Positions 32,601 to 41,732 of a stretch of 64,000 nucleotides of DNA are shown one piece after another. The stretch is from a virus. Within the stretch, counting starts at the first letter, position 1, and each line of letters starts with the position of its first letter. The notes under the pieces are model-generated. The model saw only the letters and a program-made list of their open reading frames with translations, ran no database searches and had not been told where the DNA came from. The stretch is taken from the IMG/VR virus record IMGVR_UViG_3300003321_000095, positions 1-64,000 of that record; one strand, given 5' to 3'. Both the position numbers and the translations under genes were made by a program.

Positions 32601-33496
32601 TATTGAGTGTTGGCGCTTGTCAATGAGGTGATTGGTAGCAGTGCCGCTGTTTGTACGGGATTGTCGACTCCATACACATTCTCTATAACAGCTAACTGAA
32701 AGTAATCGAAATGATCTACTTCATCAGGAGATGGAGAAACTATGACCGTTAATGCAAAAGGAGACGGAAGACCTGGTGCGGAATAGACGGGTTTGTCATC
32801 ATTTACTTTACTGTAAACGTGAAATGGTTGTGACAGTGTCGACCACCTGGTGAAGCGTTTGTGTGTTGGATCGACGCAGCGATAAGCATATTGATACGTA
32901 CCCGTCAAAAGAGTACCTGTATCAATCGATAACAAAGATACTTTACCGTTCGCCCCCCATCTCTGTAGCGATATGTCGAAATCAGTTAGGAAGAAGGCTG
33001 CTGAACCGGTTGGTATTTCACACCTTAACTGTCTTCCTTCGTTATAGTTATCTTCGAAATAAACATAGTCTATACCGTTCTCAGGATAGACTCTTGTATC
33101 AACGACTGTGTCTGAAGAGAAATAGCCGCTCGGTAACGACTGATCTTTGAAGAGATAATACAGAACGTTATTATCGAGATCATAACAGTTGATATAGAGT
33201 GCGTCGTGACCACTCTCCTTAGCAACAATGAAAACAGTCAAACAGTTGACAGCTTCTACCGAACCAATCTTATATTTTGTTGGTACAATTCTTACATTAC
33301 AATCTATAATTGTTGATATGGTTCCACTCAACGAACCAATCTGTGAAGTACCCTTGATATTAGTCAATGCGAGATAATCACTACCGCTCGACAACGTTAC
33401 GTTGTGTGCCGAGATGTAGTGTGTTGGATCTTTGATGGAGTTGTTTGTGTCACCATCGAGTCCCTGATGAAAGCGGTTAGCTACTATTTCTTGCAT
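29603..33496 (-). CDS. Tail stabilization/hub protein (P22 gp10-like layout)
   Basis: A 1297-residue, almost all-beta protein. The N-terminus NRFHQGLDGDTNNSIKDPTHY and ALTNIKGTSQIG resembles phage tail stabilization proteins that close the head-tail tube. Repeated strands, with LAVKQNRLFRGNIKYHD about residue 325 and IEVSTVV phrases, suggest a propeller-like hub. The C-terminal end (RIKIPRDSGSARLRGT) forms a small beta domain. It is much larger than P22 gp10, as in crAss-like phages. No enzymatic motif. Confidence 0.6.
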   Translation of the reverse strand: MQEIVANRFHQGLDGDTNNSIKDPTHYISAHNVTLSSGSDYLALTNIKGTSQIGSLSGTISTIIDCNVRIVPTKYKIGSVEAVNCLTVFIVAKESGHDALYINCYDLDNNVLYYLFKDQSLPSGYFSSDTVVDTRVYPENGIDYVYFEDNYNEGRQLRCEIPTGSAAFFLTDFDISLQRWGANGKVSLLSIDTGTLLTGTYQYAYRCVDPTHKRFTRWSTLSQPFHVYSKVNDDKPVYSAPGLPSPFALTVIVSPSPDEVDHFDYFQLAVIENVYGVDNPVQTAALLPITSLTSANTQYVHKSNDRVGLVAIQDIVIDPAAIRSSKTLAVKQNRLFRGNIKYHDLQFDNGTPAVDGGNIEVSTVVSTQNDIYSDGYYSSKFKGYFRDETYRFGIVYKDKYGNKGPVSVLDLNSLTGNQITGSLPDVHFPARSTSNAYTIFSSTDQLRALGITLSNIHNHPTWAVGFEIVRAKRIKRILFQTPVIPMMYIEGIGALDSYPSLAVTQDDGVEGDKSYPDAQPQKSLRTYTPKNLFWPELRNIQRKLTQTGSGASLGKKGEAALALDDDNKFSFSMIYPQSTMYGDTPYKFTGSEKLETIDYTLNKTSIVDFDDTSHPITGNYIKTRVSGVWYALKDANYFFDSGWSAKSITTTPTTIKNYQFVESLSEPITFNGNSFFDYDSLNGQGVNWGYKQQVQKGVVIETSEAFEELNRTASVTFAAGVYNVRADGGYIVGSSGPKYPMSDSISNAFINEYPDYSNTLPTQAFRIVNAVNNYGDDRYGSVDTPHEFISTGASYTFTSGELVDVKAGNRVDVDITVFGGDCFLSSHVFKVSDTQYSVINQAKNYAPPSAESSSDLLTNWDGRYYLNQGGAAISLPIALEGASQFVQCVLESEYNGGVMAEDNIMGISVGGVDYPEGGFPIMNHNKFFVSAGAIRSPLTYLYNINISKQDDQRVYFARPAFNFEQSNYKARVMYSDVKIYGSDTQGFDIFRVGNIYDLEENGGGITKLALEGDNLYAIQNNRIVYLPTGKTSVELTDANILAIGAGDVISRPLVIDSKRGGQQLQSIIETGNTIFIPDPLNDSIYALSGQQLKWLEENGMRTNARSLSNNLLALYDSSRKEYWLVDNNQGIAYVFSEQLNLWIGDLETSGSGNKLGDGVYDDALYIVSKNGSSVVLHKMYAGNYNQIFGVTKTPRVTFVVNPDPELAKTFDDQAFVSTGRLGSVDYLVQLNGQTSTASLDISDVEGNFRIKIPRDSGSARLRGTRLLTTVNWKTGTTDTATLTTVLTKYRKSSRTPF

Positions 33497-33507
33497 TTGC
33501 TGGTTTT

Positions 33508-33560
33508 AAATTAAGTGCCCAGACTTAATTTGATAATATTAAGCCTATATCCTTAATATT
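33508..33560. terminator. Two tandem AT-rich hairpins
   Basis: AAATTAAGT/ACTTAATTT (33508-33516 with 33523-33531) and AATATTAAG/CTTAATATT (33535-33543 with 33552-33560), each with a 9-bp stem. They fill the only spacer between the tail stabilization gene and the connector gene, and could attenuate or protect the transcript. Confidence 0.5.
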
Positions 33561-34239
33561 GAGAAAATTGAAACGATGGAATATTTCTCATCCAAACACT
33601 ATTGACTATTCTCTTCATGTGTTCTGGCGTGAGAGAAGCCATTTTCTTTTTAGCTTTTACTCGATCTGCCTCTAGCATCCACCATTGCCTATTCTGTTCT
33701 ATCTCGGAACGGTTGTCGTTATTTCGGGCACTCCACATAAAACGACAGAAGTAAACACAGGCAAGAGCTTCTTCTTGTCGAATCAGCGGAAGACCTGTTT
33801 CATCATCAACAGGGTACGAATAATATCTAACTACTATGGAGAATACCTGATCTGCGTTAGTGCCTAGATGAAAGGATGTAGTATCCATCGAAATGTCTAC
33901 TGGAATCCGATCATTCAACGTTTGTTGAGAGGTGGTGGCCACTGGTCGAAGTCTATCGTCACGGTAAATTCTCTTACCCCCCGCTCTGAATTTATGTTGA
34001 AGTTGACAACCATTGCTATCAAACACATTAACATCGATAAGTGCACGAAAATCTTTTGGTTTGAGAACAGTATAATTAATAGGTATCAATTCTACCACAC
34101 GAACATCATCGTCGGATATACCTAATTCAGGAAGAGCTAATGACGCCACCCATTGGCGGCACAACAGTTTAAACTTTGAGTCTGCGTCCTTCACTATTGT
34201 GGAGGCAGTTGCAACAACTTCATCGAGTGATATAAACAT
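33553..34239 (-). CDS. Connector / ring protein
   Basis: A 228-residue structural protein. Beta-rich with a strongly conserved-looking C-terminal helix (MKRIVNSVWMRNIPSF). Together with the proteins at 34239-34961 and 35331-35972 it forms a set of three consecutive mid-size proteins, the size and order expected of podovirus head-tail ring or tail-tube proteins. Overlaps the next gene by one base. Confidence 0.55.
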   Translation of the reverse strand: MFISLDEVVATASTIVKDADSKFKLLCRQWVASLALPELGISDDDVRVVELIPINYTVLKPKDFRALIDVNVFDSNGCQLQHKFRAGGKRIYRDDRLRPVATTSQQTLNDRIPVDISMDTTSFHLGTNADQVFSIVVRYYSYPVDDETGLPLIRQEEALACVYFCRFMWSARNNDNRSEIEQNRQWWMLEADRVKAKKKMASLTPEHMKRIVNSVWMRNIPSFQFSQY

Positions 34240-34961
34240 TATTGTTCAGGTTGAGTTGGTTGTTCTTGAGAAGGATTAGCGATTGCCCGATGATATAAGA
34301 CATCTTTAGGATCAACACCATCGTTAGACTGATCGCTGGATGTTCCATAAAGTTCCGACTTCAGCAAATCAACAACTCTCTCGATCATATAAGAAAGAGT
34401 CTTGTCGCTGATAACAATCTCGTCACTATCTGCCATCGCTATCACATCTTGTTTTGGAATGTAATAGACCATAATCTTGTTGAAGTCAAGATCGGATGGA
34501 TTGAGGCCTTCTACGAAGATGTTATCACCTTGCCTCGACCAAAGCAGTAACTCGGGAGACGGCGCTGTATACTTCATCTTTCTGAATGTAGGCATCATCT
34601 GAAGAGAGGCCTTGTACACTTCATCCCCTTCATCTGTTAGAACCTGGACAATTCCATTATCGTCGAACGTGTCGAGCACTTGCTCGGAAAGACCGAAATA
34701 ACTTCTCTCTTCACTGTCGTCAATACACGCCACTACTTCCGGTGAGAGTTGATTACATACTTGTCTGGATATGTAGATTGGTGGTATCTGATTACCCTTC
34801 TTTAGTTCATTGTCTATCTCACGAGCTTTCAAATCGTTCAACATGATGTTAACGTGATAGGCAATCTGATCGTATTCTAACTCAGAGTCTTTCGAAGGAG
34901 CACCTTGGTTTAGTTGTAACTCAATATCACCGATTAATTTTTCTTTAGTTATACGTGCCAT
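34239..34961 (-). CDS. Connector / ring protein
   Basis: A 240-residue structural protein with an acidic helical start (EKLIGDIELQLNQGAPS) and a Gln/Pro-rich end (NPSQEQPTQPEQ). No enzyme motif. The context and size fit a head-tail ring protein. It overlaps the nuclease gene by 17 bases. Confidence 0.55.
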   Translation of the reverse strand: MARITKEKLIGDIELQLNQGAPSKDSELEYDQIAYHVNIMLNDLKAREIDNELKKGNQIPPIYISRQVCNQLSPEVVACIDDSEERSYFGLSEQVLDTFDDNGIVQVLTDEGDEVYKASLQMMPTFRKMKYTAPSPELLLWSRQGDNIFVEGLNPSDLDFNKIMVYYIPKQDVIAMADSDEIVISDKTLSYMIERVVDLLKSELYGTSSDQSNDGVDPKDVLYHRAIANPSQEQPTQPEQ

Positions 34962-35331
34962 CCATGTAATTGTCTATGATTTCTATGGCTTGATCTAATC
35001 CCACTGCGAACACAGCATAATAACCTTTATCTCTTAGTTTCTTCAACGTCTTGTTCTGTGCCTCTACGTGTTCGTTCGATCTAAGTGTGCCGTCTTTCTT
35101 GTAAATGTGAGCCTCTTCTGTTTTTAGTTCGAGCACGAGACCATGATACTTGCCGCGAGGTTCTAAGATGTAAAGATCAGGAAGTGTGTCGTTAGAACGG
35201 ATCTTCTTGAGTTTTATCGCCATACCCTTACCGACGCGAATCCCAGAGGCTTCCGAAATAAACACAATACCAGGATACTGATAACCTAAATAATGACACA
35301 CCGATTGGTGCATCTTTTCTTCTTTTCTCAC
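34945..35331 (-). CDS. VRR-NUC type nuclease (PD-(D/E)xK)
   Basis: A 128-residue protein with a PD-(D/E)xK core: LPDLYILEP (D52), LVLELKTEE (E68, K70) and EHVEAQNKTLKKLRDKGYYAVFAVG, the VRR-NUC layout. Such enzymes cut branched or flapped DNA. It is unusual to find it among tail-connector genes; it may resolve branched DNA before packaging or travel in the virion. Start and stop overlap both neighbours. Confidence 0.8.
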   Translation of the reverse strand: MRKEEKMHQSVCHYLGYQYPGIVFISEASGIRVGKGMAIKLKKIRSNDTLPDLYILEPRGKYHGLVLELKTEEAHIYKKDGTLRSNEHVEAQNKTLKKLRDKGYYAVFAVGLDQAIEIIDNYMDGTYN

Positions 35332-35972
35332 TACTTAGTATTTTGAAGTGTTACTCCTTTTAAAGTCTCTATCAATTCTGAATCACGTACACTTACCCCA
35401 CATAGTTGTGCTGCCAGACTTATAACGCCGTACATTTGATAGTCACCAAATTCAGGATCAACACTACCTGAGACGATTCTTGGTTTCTTAATCACGTTGA
35501 GTAGAATAGGACCTGTTGTGGTTGTTGGATAGATTTGTAGACCATTCGCTGCGACAGTATATCTTAACTTTGTGCTGGAAGGGCGCTTAAAAAAGTTTCT
35601 CTGAAAAGCCCAGAAATTATTCTGTCGGACGAATCGGATGGGGAGTGTTCCTTTACCTATCGAGCCAATTCTTAAGTACTCAGCACCAACCTCTGACGCA
35701 GCAGTAGTCAACGCTGTATTAATATTAGAAACAGTTATCAATCCGCTAGAAGGAGTAAGGGATAGGTTAAAGATGAGAGGTTGAAGATTCATCATCACGT
35801 TCTCATCCTGTTCCCAGTTCTCTATACCACCTTCTGTATCAGGCAATAGCCTATTTACATACTCGTTGATAGCGTGGTTCAGGTAAGTATAGACTTCGCT
35901 CGTGATCACTGAAGGTGATCCATACTTATCTATTAATACTTGAAAATAAGTCACTGCTTGTGCTGTTGTCAT
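35331..35972 (-). CDS. Connector / ring protein
   Basis: A 213-residue structural protein. An N-terminal helical part (LNHAINEYVNRLLPDT) and a beta-rich body with FWAFQRNFFKRP. The layout fits a head-completion or ring protein. One-base overlap with the nuclease gene. Confidence 0.55.
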   Translation of the reverse strand: MTTAQAVTYFQVLIDKYGSPSVITSEVYTYLNHAINEYVNRLLPDTEGGIENWEQDENVMMNLQPLIFNLSLTPSSGLITVSNINTALTTAASEVGAEYLRIGSIGKGTLPIRFVRQNNFWAFQRNFFKRPSSTKLRYTVAANGLQIYPTTTTGPILLNVIKKPRIVSGSVDPEFGDYQMYGVISLAAQLCGVSVRDSELIETLKGVTLQNTK

Positions 35973-35974
35973 GC

Positions 35975-36265
35975 TTAAACACCTAAACCAACAAGAGCTA
36001 CCATATTAGTAGCTGTGGTATTTGTTGAATTAATTCTGAGAGATTGAATGTAAAGAGTAGTTCCTGTCGGGACAGCTTTAAATAATATCGGTGTATTGTC
36101 GGAAGTGACCACTACTACATCACCCCCACCCCCAACATAAATAGCACCAGCTAAACTATAACCTTTTGGATTGTTGCTGGTATCATCTACAAAATTAACA
36201 CTGTCTGATTTAGCGATAATGAAAGCGTCTTGCGCTTGACGAAACGGATATATTTTTCTTCCCAT
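35975..36265 (-). CDS. Small virion protein, spike- or cement-like
   Basis: A 96-residue beta protein with a GGGGDVVVVTSDNT phrase and the ending NSTNTTATNMVALVG, common in small phage spike-base or decoration proteins that present a trimeric beta unit. Sits directly beside the giant tail fibre. Confidence 0.55.
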   Translation of the reverse strand: MGRKIYPFRQAQDAFIIAKSDSVNFVDDTSNNPKGYSLAGAIYVGGGGDVVVVTSDNTPILFKAVPTGTTLYIQSLRINSTNTTATNMVALVGLGV

Positions 36266-36275
36266 AATTTTTATT

Positions 36276-39200
36276 TTATCTAATTCTTCTGGCTCTTATT
36301 GATCCTACGAATTGTGGATTACCTACCGTGAATGTGGCTTGTGTATTTAAATAATATGTGGTGTTAGAAGAAATCGATACACGATAAGGTGTTATCGAAT
36401 CTGAAAATTTAGATGTACCCAACAAGGCTGCTTGTGGAACATAAGCGATATTTAAACCTTCTGTCGCACCAGCCGCACTAGCCGTTGTAGTCGATATAAC
36501 GAAGATTCCGTTTGAAGCAGCCGTTATTGTTGCCGAATTAGAACTATAAACGAAGAATGCGGAAATATCCCAATCTCCGGGTGTCAAACTGATAGATGTC
36601 ACATTTTGATATGTGGCTGTGGTCGTATAATCCGTATAAGTACTGATAGTAGATGATATTTCTTCACCCACATCTCCCGCCGTAGGGGTATCGTTAGTAG
36701 TCGTACCTATGATTCTAACTATACCCGGAGTTCCACCACCATTGGGTGTACCTCCTTTTATCACTACATTACCCGCGTTTGTGGTGCCACTAGTATAACC
36801 GCTACCGCCAATAATCTGAAGATCAGATCCCGCCGTGGCTCCAAAAACACCAGATGCAGCAATGATAGCATTGAAAAACGATCCGGATACTTTACCGAAA
36901 GTTACTGCTGTTCTGCTTATTTGGTTATAAGCGACATTTGTACCGTCACCTATCTGTATAGCACCTTGATTACCATCGTTTTCAAAAATCGTAAGACCAC
37001 CCGATCCTTTAGCGAGAAATTTATAATCAATTTGAGAATTTGTCCCACTTACGGTGAAAATACGTGTAGCACCGGTCGTAGTAGTTATACCGAGTTGTAA
37101 ACCTCCATTCGCGGTCGATAAAATTTCAGAAGATTGCAGAGTTGTTCCGCCGGTACCGTTTGCGATGAGAATAGCTTTGTCGGTTGCTCCTGTCGAGCCT
37201 CCTATTCCTGTCGAAGATATAGTAAGTGATCCTGAGCCAGGAGTAATCGAAATGTTTGTACCGGATGTTAAAGAAGCTACGGTATAATCGGTTCCATTGC
37301 CAATCAACAATTGCCCGTTTGAGGGGGTAGTATTATTAGATAATGGAATTCTTTTGCGAGTTGTTGATGGTGATAGATAGAAATTTGTTCCATCGTATTC
37401 CGCAACACCTGCTTCCGCTGTAGTAAGAATAGTTCCGGAAGTAAATTTCAGAGGTGCTGAATTAGCAGAAGCTGTTCCGGCAGGTAAATGCAATCGCGCT
37501 GTTGGAGCGGTCATACCGATACCCACATTGCCTCCACTAGAAATAAGGAATTTAACTGTTCCATTCGTATAAGGATCAGTTGTTCCGGTGGGCGAAGTGG
37601 CTATGAAAAAATCCGTAGGCACTGACGAGGTAGTCACGGTTCCATTCACGCGAGTACCGATCGACACGGTTCTCAAATAAGAACTTCCGCTATAATGATC
37701 AAATTTAACTGCCGATCCATAATCAGTATCATTGATTGCTGCCGCAGAAGATAAACTACCTCTACTCTTTCTTAAAAGAACTGTATTCTCTGTTTGTGAT
37801 GCTGCGTGGAGTTCGACTAAAAGACCTTGATTAGTGTTGCCGTCATTCGTTAGATGAAGTTGTGCGAGTGGATTGGTGTTATTAGCTCCTATGCCGAACA
37901 AACCTGTAGCCAATCCTCTAAAGTACGTCGTCATTGTCGGAACATTTGACCCTGCGGCTATGCCCGTGTTACTTCTCCAAGACAACGCACCGTCTTGTAG
38001 CACTATTTCCGAGTTTCCTGCTGTTCCAGTCGAAACGTTATTTGAGCCATCGAAAACCATTCCTGAACGAATCGACGCATGAGTAGCTGTCGTACTAACC
38101 ATGCCTCCGCCATAAGTTGGATTTGTGGCATCGTTTCCAACAATTAATTGTTGCTTATTATTTATAGATTGTAGATTGTAAGTAGGCGTGAATGGCGTTG
38201 CTGCTCCTAATCCTAAAAACCCATTATAAGTATATATCTGTGATCGATTTGATCTCGTTTTTGATGTAGGAGTGATGACTCCTCTACTTCTCAAATCCTG
38301 ATATAGAAAATCGGCCATCAGTTTATGACCCATCCAATTGGGATGAAGAAGATCAGCATTTACTAACGCTGTTTGCATTCCTCCCGAACCATTATTGAAG
38401 GATTGATACCAACGAATAAGACCCGCGGCATAATTTGTTTGATATGCTGTATTGTATGTTTGTACTTGAGAAGAGAAAGTTGAATACGGAAGAACCTCAC
38501 ATACAAAAAGATTAGTTCCTAAAGTCCACCCCGCTCCTAAATCCGTGATTATTTGATTGATGTCCGTAATAATCTGCGTGCTAGTTCTACCCGTTATTAC
38601 GTCATTGACTCCGATATCTATGACAACGATTGTCTTTGTTGGATCTGCGTATCTGAGAATATCAGCGCCTCTTAAATCTCTCGCAACATTGCCGCCTCCC
38701 GACCATCGCATTACCTTTAATCCACTAAGTTCTTCTAATTGTTTAGGGAAGGATTGTTCGACGTTGATAACTCCCGCTCCTGTGGCTATTGAGTTACCGG
38801 CAATTAAAATATTCGGGGCAACCGGATCATTAATAGTCACTATGTGATTATCGAACGAATGTGTTCCACCAACCACACCGAAGCCAAACTGAATTGTACT
38901 GTAATTTGCCCACGGTGTACCGACAACAGGAGATGTAGTTACTGACACTACGATTGGTTGTACGGAGGTCTGCGTTAGATTTGTAGCCTTGAAAATATAT
39001 TCGTTTTCAAGAACATCGACTTCTAATTTAACAATATCACCGGTTGCAACAGTAAGCGCCACTACACTACTAGGACCCTGAACAGGCGTACCGGAAACAT
39101 AATAAGTTTCCAAAAATCCTAATCTGGCGGTGTTGAGTCGAAGAACAAAACTAACACCGTTCTGCCCACCAATTCCCTTTCCAAAAAGCGATAGTTGCAC

Positions 39201-41207
39201 TCCTTGGCTTGTCGAACTTAAAGTACCGATAGTTACCTCAACACTCTGAGAAGAATTTCTTATTGCTGTATTACCCCATCCTGAATGACTGACATAACTA
39301 GCGAGATCGAAGGATGTGCCACCCACTCCTTGCAATTTTCCACTTACTATCGACCAAGTTGCTGAACCTGTTACAGTATAGTTAGAGAATGAGGAAGTGA
39401 AGGTTTCATTGATGATTTGTCCCTTAGTAGCAAATTGCCCTGCGGCTTTATCTGCATACGCGGTGGTAGATATTTTTGTAGAATTATCGAATTGTGCTTG
39501 TGTTGTCGTGGTTGGACTTCCCGATAAGGCAACGCTCGATTTTATTGTTGGGTTCGGATAAGTACCAGCTAAATCTCCTCCGGCAGGACCTGTAGGAGCG
39601 GCACCACTAGATGATAAGACATTTCCTGTCATCACAAGTCCACCACCTAAACTTATTTCTTCCCAATTACCCGTGGTGCTACTGTTTCTACCGAGCAAAA
39701 GCGAAGTTGTTGACGGGGCTGTTAAATTAGAATAAGCCAAACGAGAAGTGCCGACTGTCCCTGATTTAGATAAATCAAGCGATCCGAAAGCTAAAGTAGT
39801 ACCGGCACTATCTATACGAAATACCTGATCTGTAGTGCCAACAATCGACGCTAGATTCGCTGTCGAATTACCTGTCACACCGAGTACCGAGAGACCAGAA
39901 CCTTGCACTATATTGGCGAAAGATAATCGACCTGTGACTCCGGTTGTTAATGAAACATTAGTGATCGTATTAGCCGAACCATTAATTGTTTTATTGGTGA
40001 ATGATTGCGTACTATCGAGATTAGCGAAGGTCCTGGTGACACTGTTCCATGAACCTTTGAAATCATTAGTTGAAGTGTCATACCACATATCACCAGTAAT
40101 GATTGTGGCTGGATCACCAGCAATGCCTCCAAAGTTCAATCCCGATTTAGTACTGTTTGGAGACAGCACTAATCTTCTCATACTTACAGCCTTGTCGGTA
40201 CTATTCCAAGTATAAGTGCTGTCGCCGATATAAAGTCTGCCAGATTTAATGGGAAGTTGTAATGAGGAGAGTGGATTAGAATCATCTTCCCCCATAAATC
40301 TGAAAACGTCACTGGAGGTGTTTTTCCAGAAAACATATCCGTTAGAAGCCCACATGTCTCCTCCTATCGCACCTACTCCCGTGGCTTCTGCGAGATTTAT
40401 AGGAGCTTGAGTACCACTTAATTTTTGAAAAAGAACTTTACCGTTCCTGAAAAATAATTGATTAGTGGTCGCGCCCATATCAATTATAACATTGCCGGAC
40501 AATGAACCACCTAAATCGTAGGATGTTCCATTCCATGTGGTGGCGTTACCGTTAGACATTGCTGCGTCAACTAATATATTGCCATCAACATCGGGCAAAT
40601 AGAAGGTTCTATTTGTTCCTGTGGAAACTGATGAAGCCGATAATGTAATGGTCGCCGTATTATCTCCGTTTTGATATACCAAAGGAGAAGCATCTGAAAA
40701 AGGATTGAGCGAAGGAAAATCAGCACTCACTAATGATCTGAATGTCGGTATACCACTAGAACCGTCTGGTCCTGCATAAACTTTATTAGCAGAAACAGAA
40801 GACGCAGAGAAAGATAGCGACGGAGTTGTCGTTGGGTTACTTACAGATGTTGTGAATAAAGGGGATAGATTACCGCTTGAGAAATTAGTAACCGAACCAG
40901 ATCCTCCCCCACCATTGATTTCGATATTAGGACGGGTGTGAAGTTCAAGTACCGGAGATGTTGGGAAATCATTAACACCACTAATCTCTATCAATTTATA
41001 AAGTATCTGAAGACGTTGTGTCTTTGTAAGAAACTCTTTATAATCAAGAGCTTTCAACCAATACCTAATCTTGGCTGCTTTTTTAACTTTAGACCAATCG
41101 ATAATACGTTTATTGGCGATATCTAAAGCAAGCGTGGCAAGCGATGTACGTGCCTGATAACGTACGGCATCTTCACTTACTTCTGTTTTTATTGATTCTA
41201 TTGCCAT
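36276..41207 (-). CDS. Giant tail fibre/spike with an SGNH esterase domain
   Basis: A 1643-residue protein. Residues 1-80 are a helical attachment domain. After this come tail-fibre beta repeats, then a LamG-like beta domain at about 600-795. An SGNH hydrolase lies at about 800-975: GNS (nucleophile S806), GGN (838-840), GVND (866-869) and the D952/H955 pair in ADLLHPN. The C-terminal 650 residues carry more fibre repeats, including the GIGMTAPTARLHLPAG phrase typical of Bacteroidota phage fibres. SGNH domains in fibres remove acetyl or acyl groups from capsule or LPS sugars, which would help this phage through the host envelope. No self-cleaving C-terminal chaperone was seen. Confidence 0.85.
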   Translation of the reverse strand: MAIESIKTEVSEDAVRYQARTSLATLALDIANKRIIDWSKVKKAAKIRYWLKALDYKEFLTKTQRLQILYKLIEISGVNDFPTSPVLELHTRPNIEINGGGGSGSVTNFSSGNLSPLFTTSVSNPTTTPSLSFSASSVSANKVYAGPDGSSGIPTFRSLVSADFPSLNPFSDASPLVYQNGDNTATITLSASSVSTGTNRTFYLPDVDGNILVDAAMSNGNATTWNGTSYDLGGSLSGNVIIDMGATTNQLFFRNGKVLFQKLSGTQAPINLAEATGVGAIGGDMWASNGYVFWKNTSSDVFRFMGEDDSNPLSSLQLPIKSGRLYIGDSTYTWNSTDKAVSMRRLVLSPNSTKSGLNFGGIAGDPATIITGDMWYDTSTNDFKGSWNSVTRTFANLDSTQSFTNKTINGSANTITNVSLTTGVTGRLSFANIVQGSGLSVLGVTGNSTANLASIVGTTDQVFRIDSAGTTLAFGSLDLSKSGTVGTSRLAYSNLTAPSTTSLLLGRNSSTTGNWEEISLGGGLVMTGNVLSSSGAAPTGPAGGDLAGTYPNPTIKSSVALSGSPTTTTQAQFDNSTKISTTAYADKAAGQFATKGQIINETFTSSFSNYTVTGSATWSIVSGKLQGVGGTSFDLASYVSHSGWGNTAIRNSSQSVEVTIGTLSSTSQGVQLSLFGKGIGGQNGVSFVLRLNTARLGFLETYYVSGTPVQGPSSVVALTVATGDIVKLEVDVLENEYIFKATNLTQTSVQPIVVSVTTSPVVGTPWANYSTIQFGFGVVGGTHSFDNHIVTINDPVAPNILIAGNSIATGAGVINVEQSFPKQLEELSGLKVMRWSGGGNVARDLRGADILRYADPTKTIVVIDIGVNDVITGRTSTQIITDINQIITDLGAGWTLGTNLFVCEVLPYSTFSSQVQTYNTAYQTNYAAGLIRWYQSFNNGSGGMQTALVNADLLHPNWMGHKLMADFLYQDLRSRGVITPTSKTRSNRSQIYTYNGFLGLGAATPFTPTYNLQSINNKQQLIVGNDATNPTYGGGMVSTTATHASIRSGMVFDGSNNVSTGTAGNSEIVLQDGALSWRSNTGIAAGSNVPTMTTYFRGLATGLFGIGANNTNPLAQLHLTNDGNTNQGLLVELHAASQTENTVLLRKSRGSLSSAAAINDTDYGSAVKFDHYSGSSYLRTVSIGTRVNGTVTTSSVPTDFFIATSPTGTTDPYTNGTVKFLISSGGNVGIGMTAPTARLHLPAGTASANSAPLKFTSGTILTTAEAGVAEYDGTNFYLSPSTTRKRIPLSNNTTPSNGQLLIGNGTDYTVASLTSGTNISITPGSGSLTISSTGIGGSTGATDKAILIANGTGGTTLQSSEILSTANGGLQLGITTTTGATRIFTVSGTNSQIDYKFLAKGSGGLTIFENDGNQGAIQIGDGTNVAYNQISRTAVTFGKVSGSFFNAIIAASGVFGATAGSDLQIIGGSGYTSGTTNAGNVVIKGGTPNGGGTPGIVRIIGTTTNDTPTAGDVGEEISSTISTYTDYTTTATYQNVTSISLTPGDWDISAFFVYSSNSATITAASNGIFVISTTTASAAGATEGLNIAYVPQAALLGTSKFSDSITPYRVSISSNTTYYLNTQATFTVGNPQFVGSIRARRIR

Positions 41208-41209
41208 TA

Positions 41210-41731
41210 TTAACTAATGTAAGTTAATGTTAAGTAACCTCTGTTGGATGAACCCGAAAAAGCAGGATCATCGAACACACCTCCTGTTTTTCTGTATAGT
41301 GTTATTAATTGTGTCAGTGCCGAACCGATACCGCCTTGAGTACTTGTTCCATCGAACCAATCAAGAGGATATTGTGCTGTTGTTATACCGTCAGCCATTA
41401 TCGTAACTTTCACCCCTAATACTTGTGTATACGCTTGATCTAATACCACTTGTATACTATCTGTTGTATCCATGTTCCAAGTCCCAACATCAAAAACTTT
41501 GGTTTTGATTCTAGTACCATCCTCGGTGGTGAAACCATTAGGTACGGTGGGGAAAGAATGATATCCCTTACCACTACTTGAATCTGTACCGTAATATTTA
41601 CTGGCACCTGGTGTATCCTGATCACCAACTAGATGAAGAAAGTTGTCGGCGGGATCGGTGATTAAAGAATCTTTGACTCCCTCCAAGCCTGCGCCGACAC
41701 GTTGAAGAACGATTTCTGGACGGTTCGGCAT
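41210..41731 (-). CDS. Virion protein next to the tail fibre
   Basis: A 173-residue beta-rich protein (TKVFDVGTWNMDTTDSIQVV). Position and composition suggest a fibre-attachment or decoration protein. No family recognised. Confidence 0.55.
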   Translation of the reverse strand: MPNRPEIVLQRVGAGLEGVKDSLITDPADNFLHLVGDQDTPGASKYYGTDSSSGKGYHSFPTVPNGFTTEDGTRIKTKVFDVGTWNMDTTDSIQVVLDQAYTQVLGVKVTIMADGITTAQYPLDWFDGTSTQGGIGSALTQLITLYRKTGGVFDDPAFSGSSNRGYLTLTYIS

Positions 41732-41732
41732 A

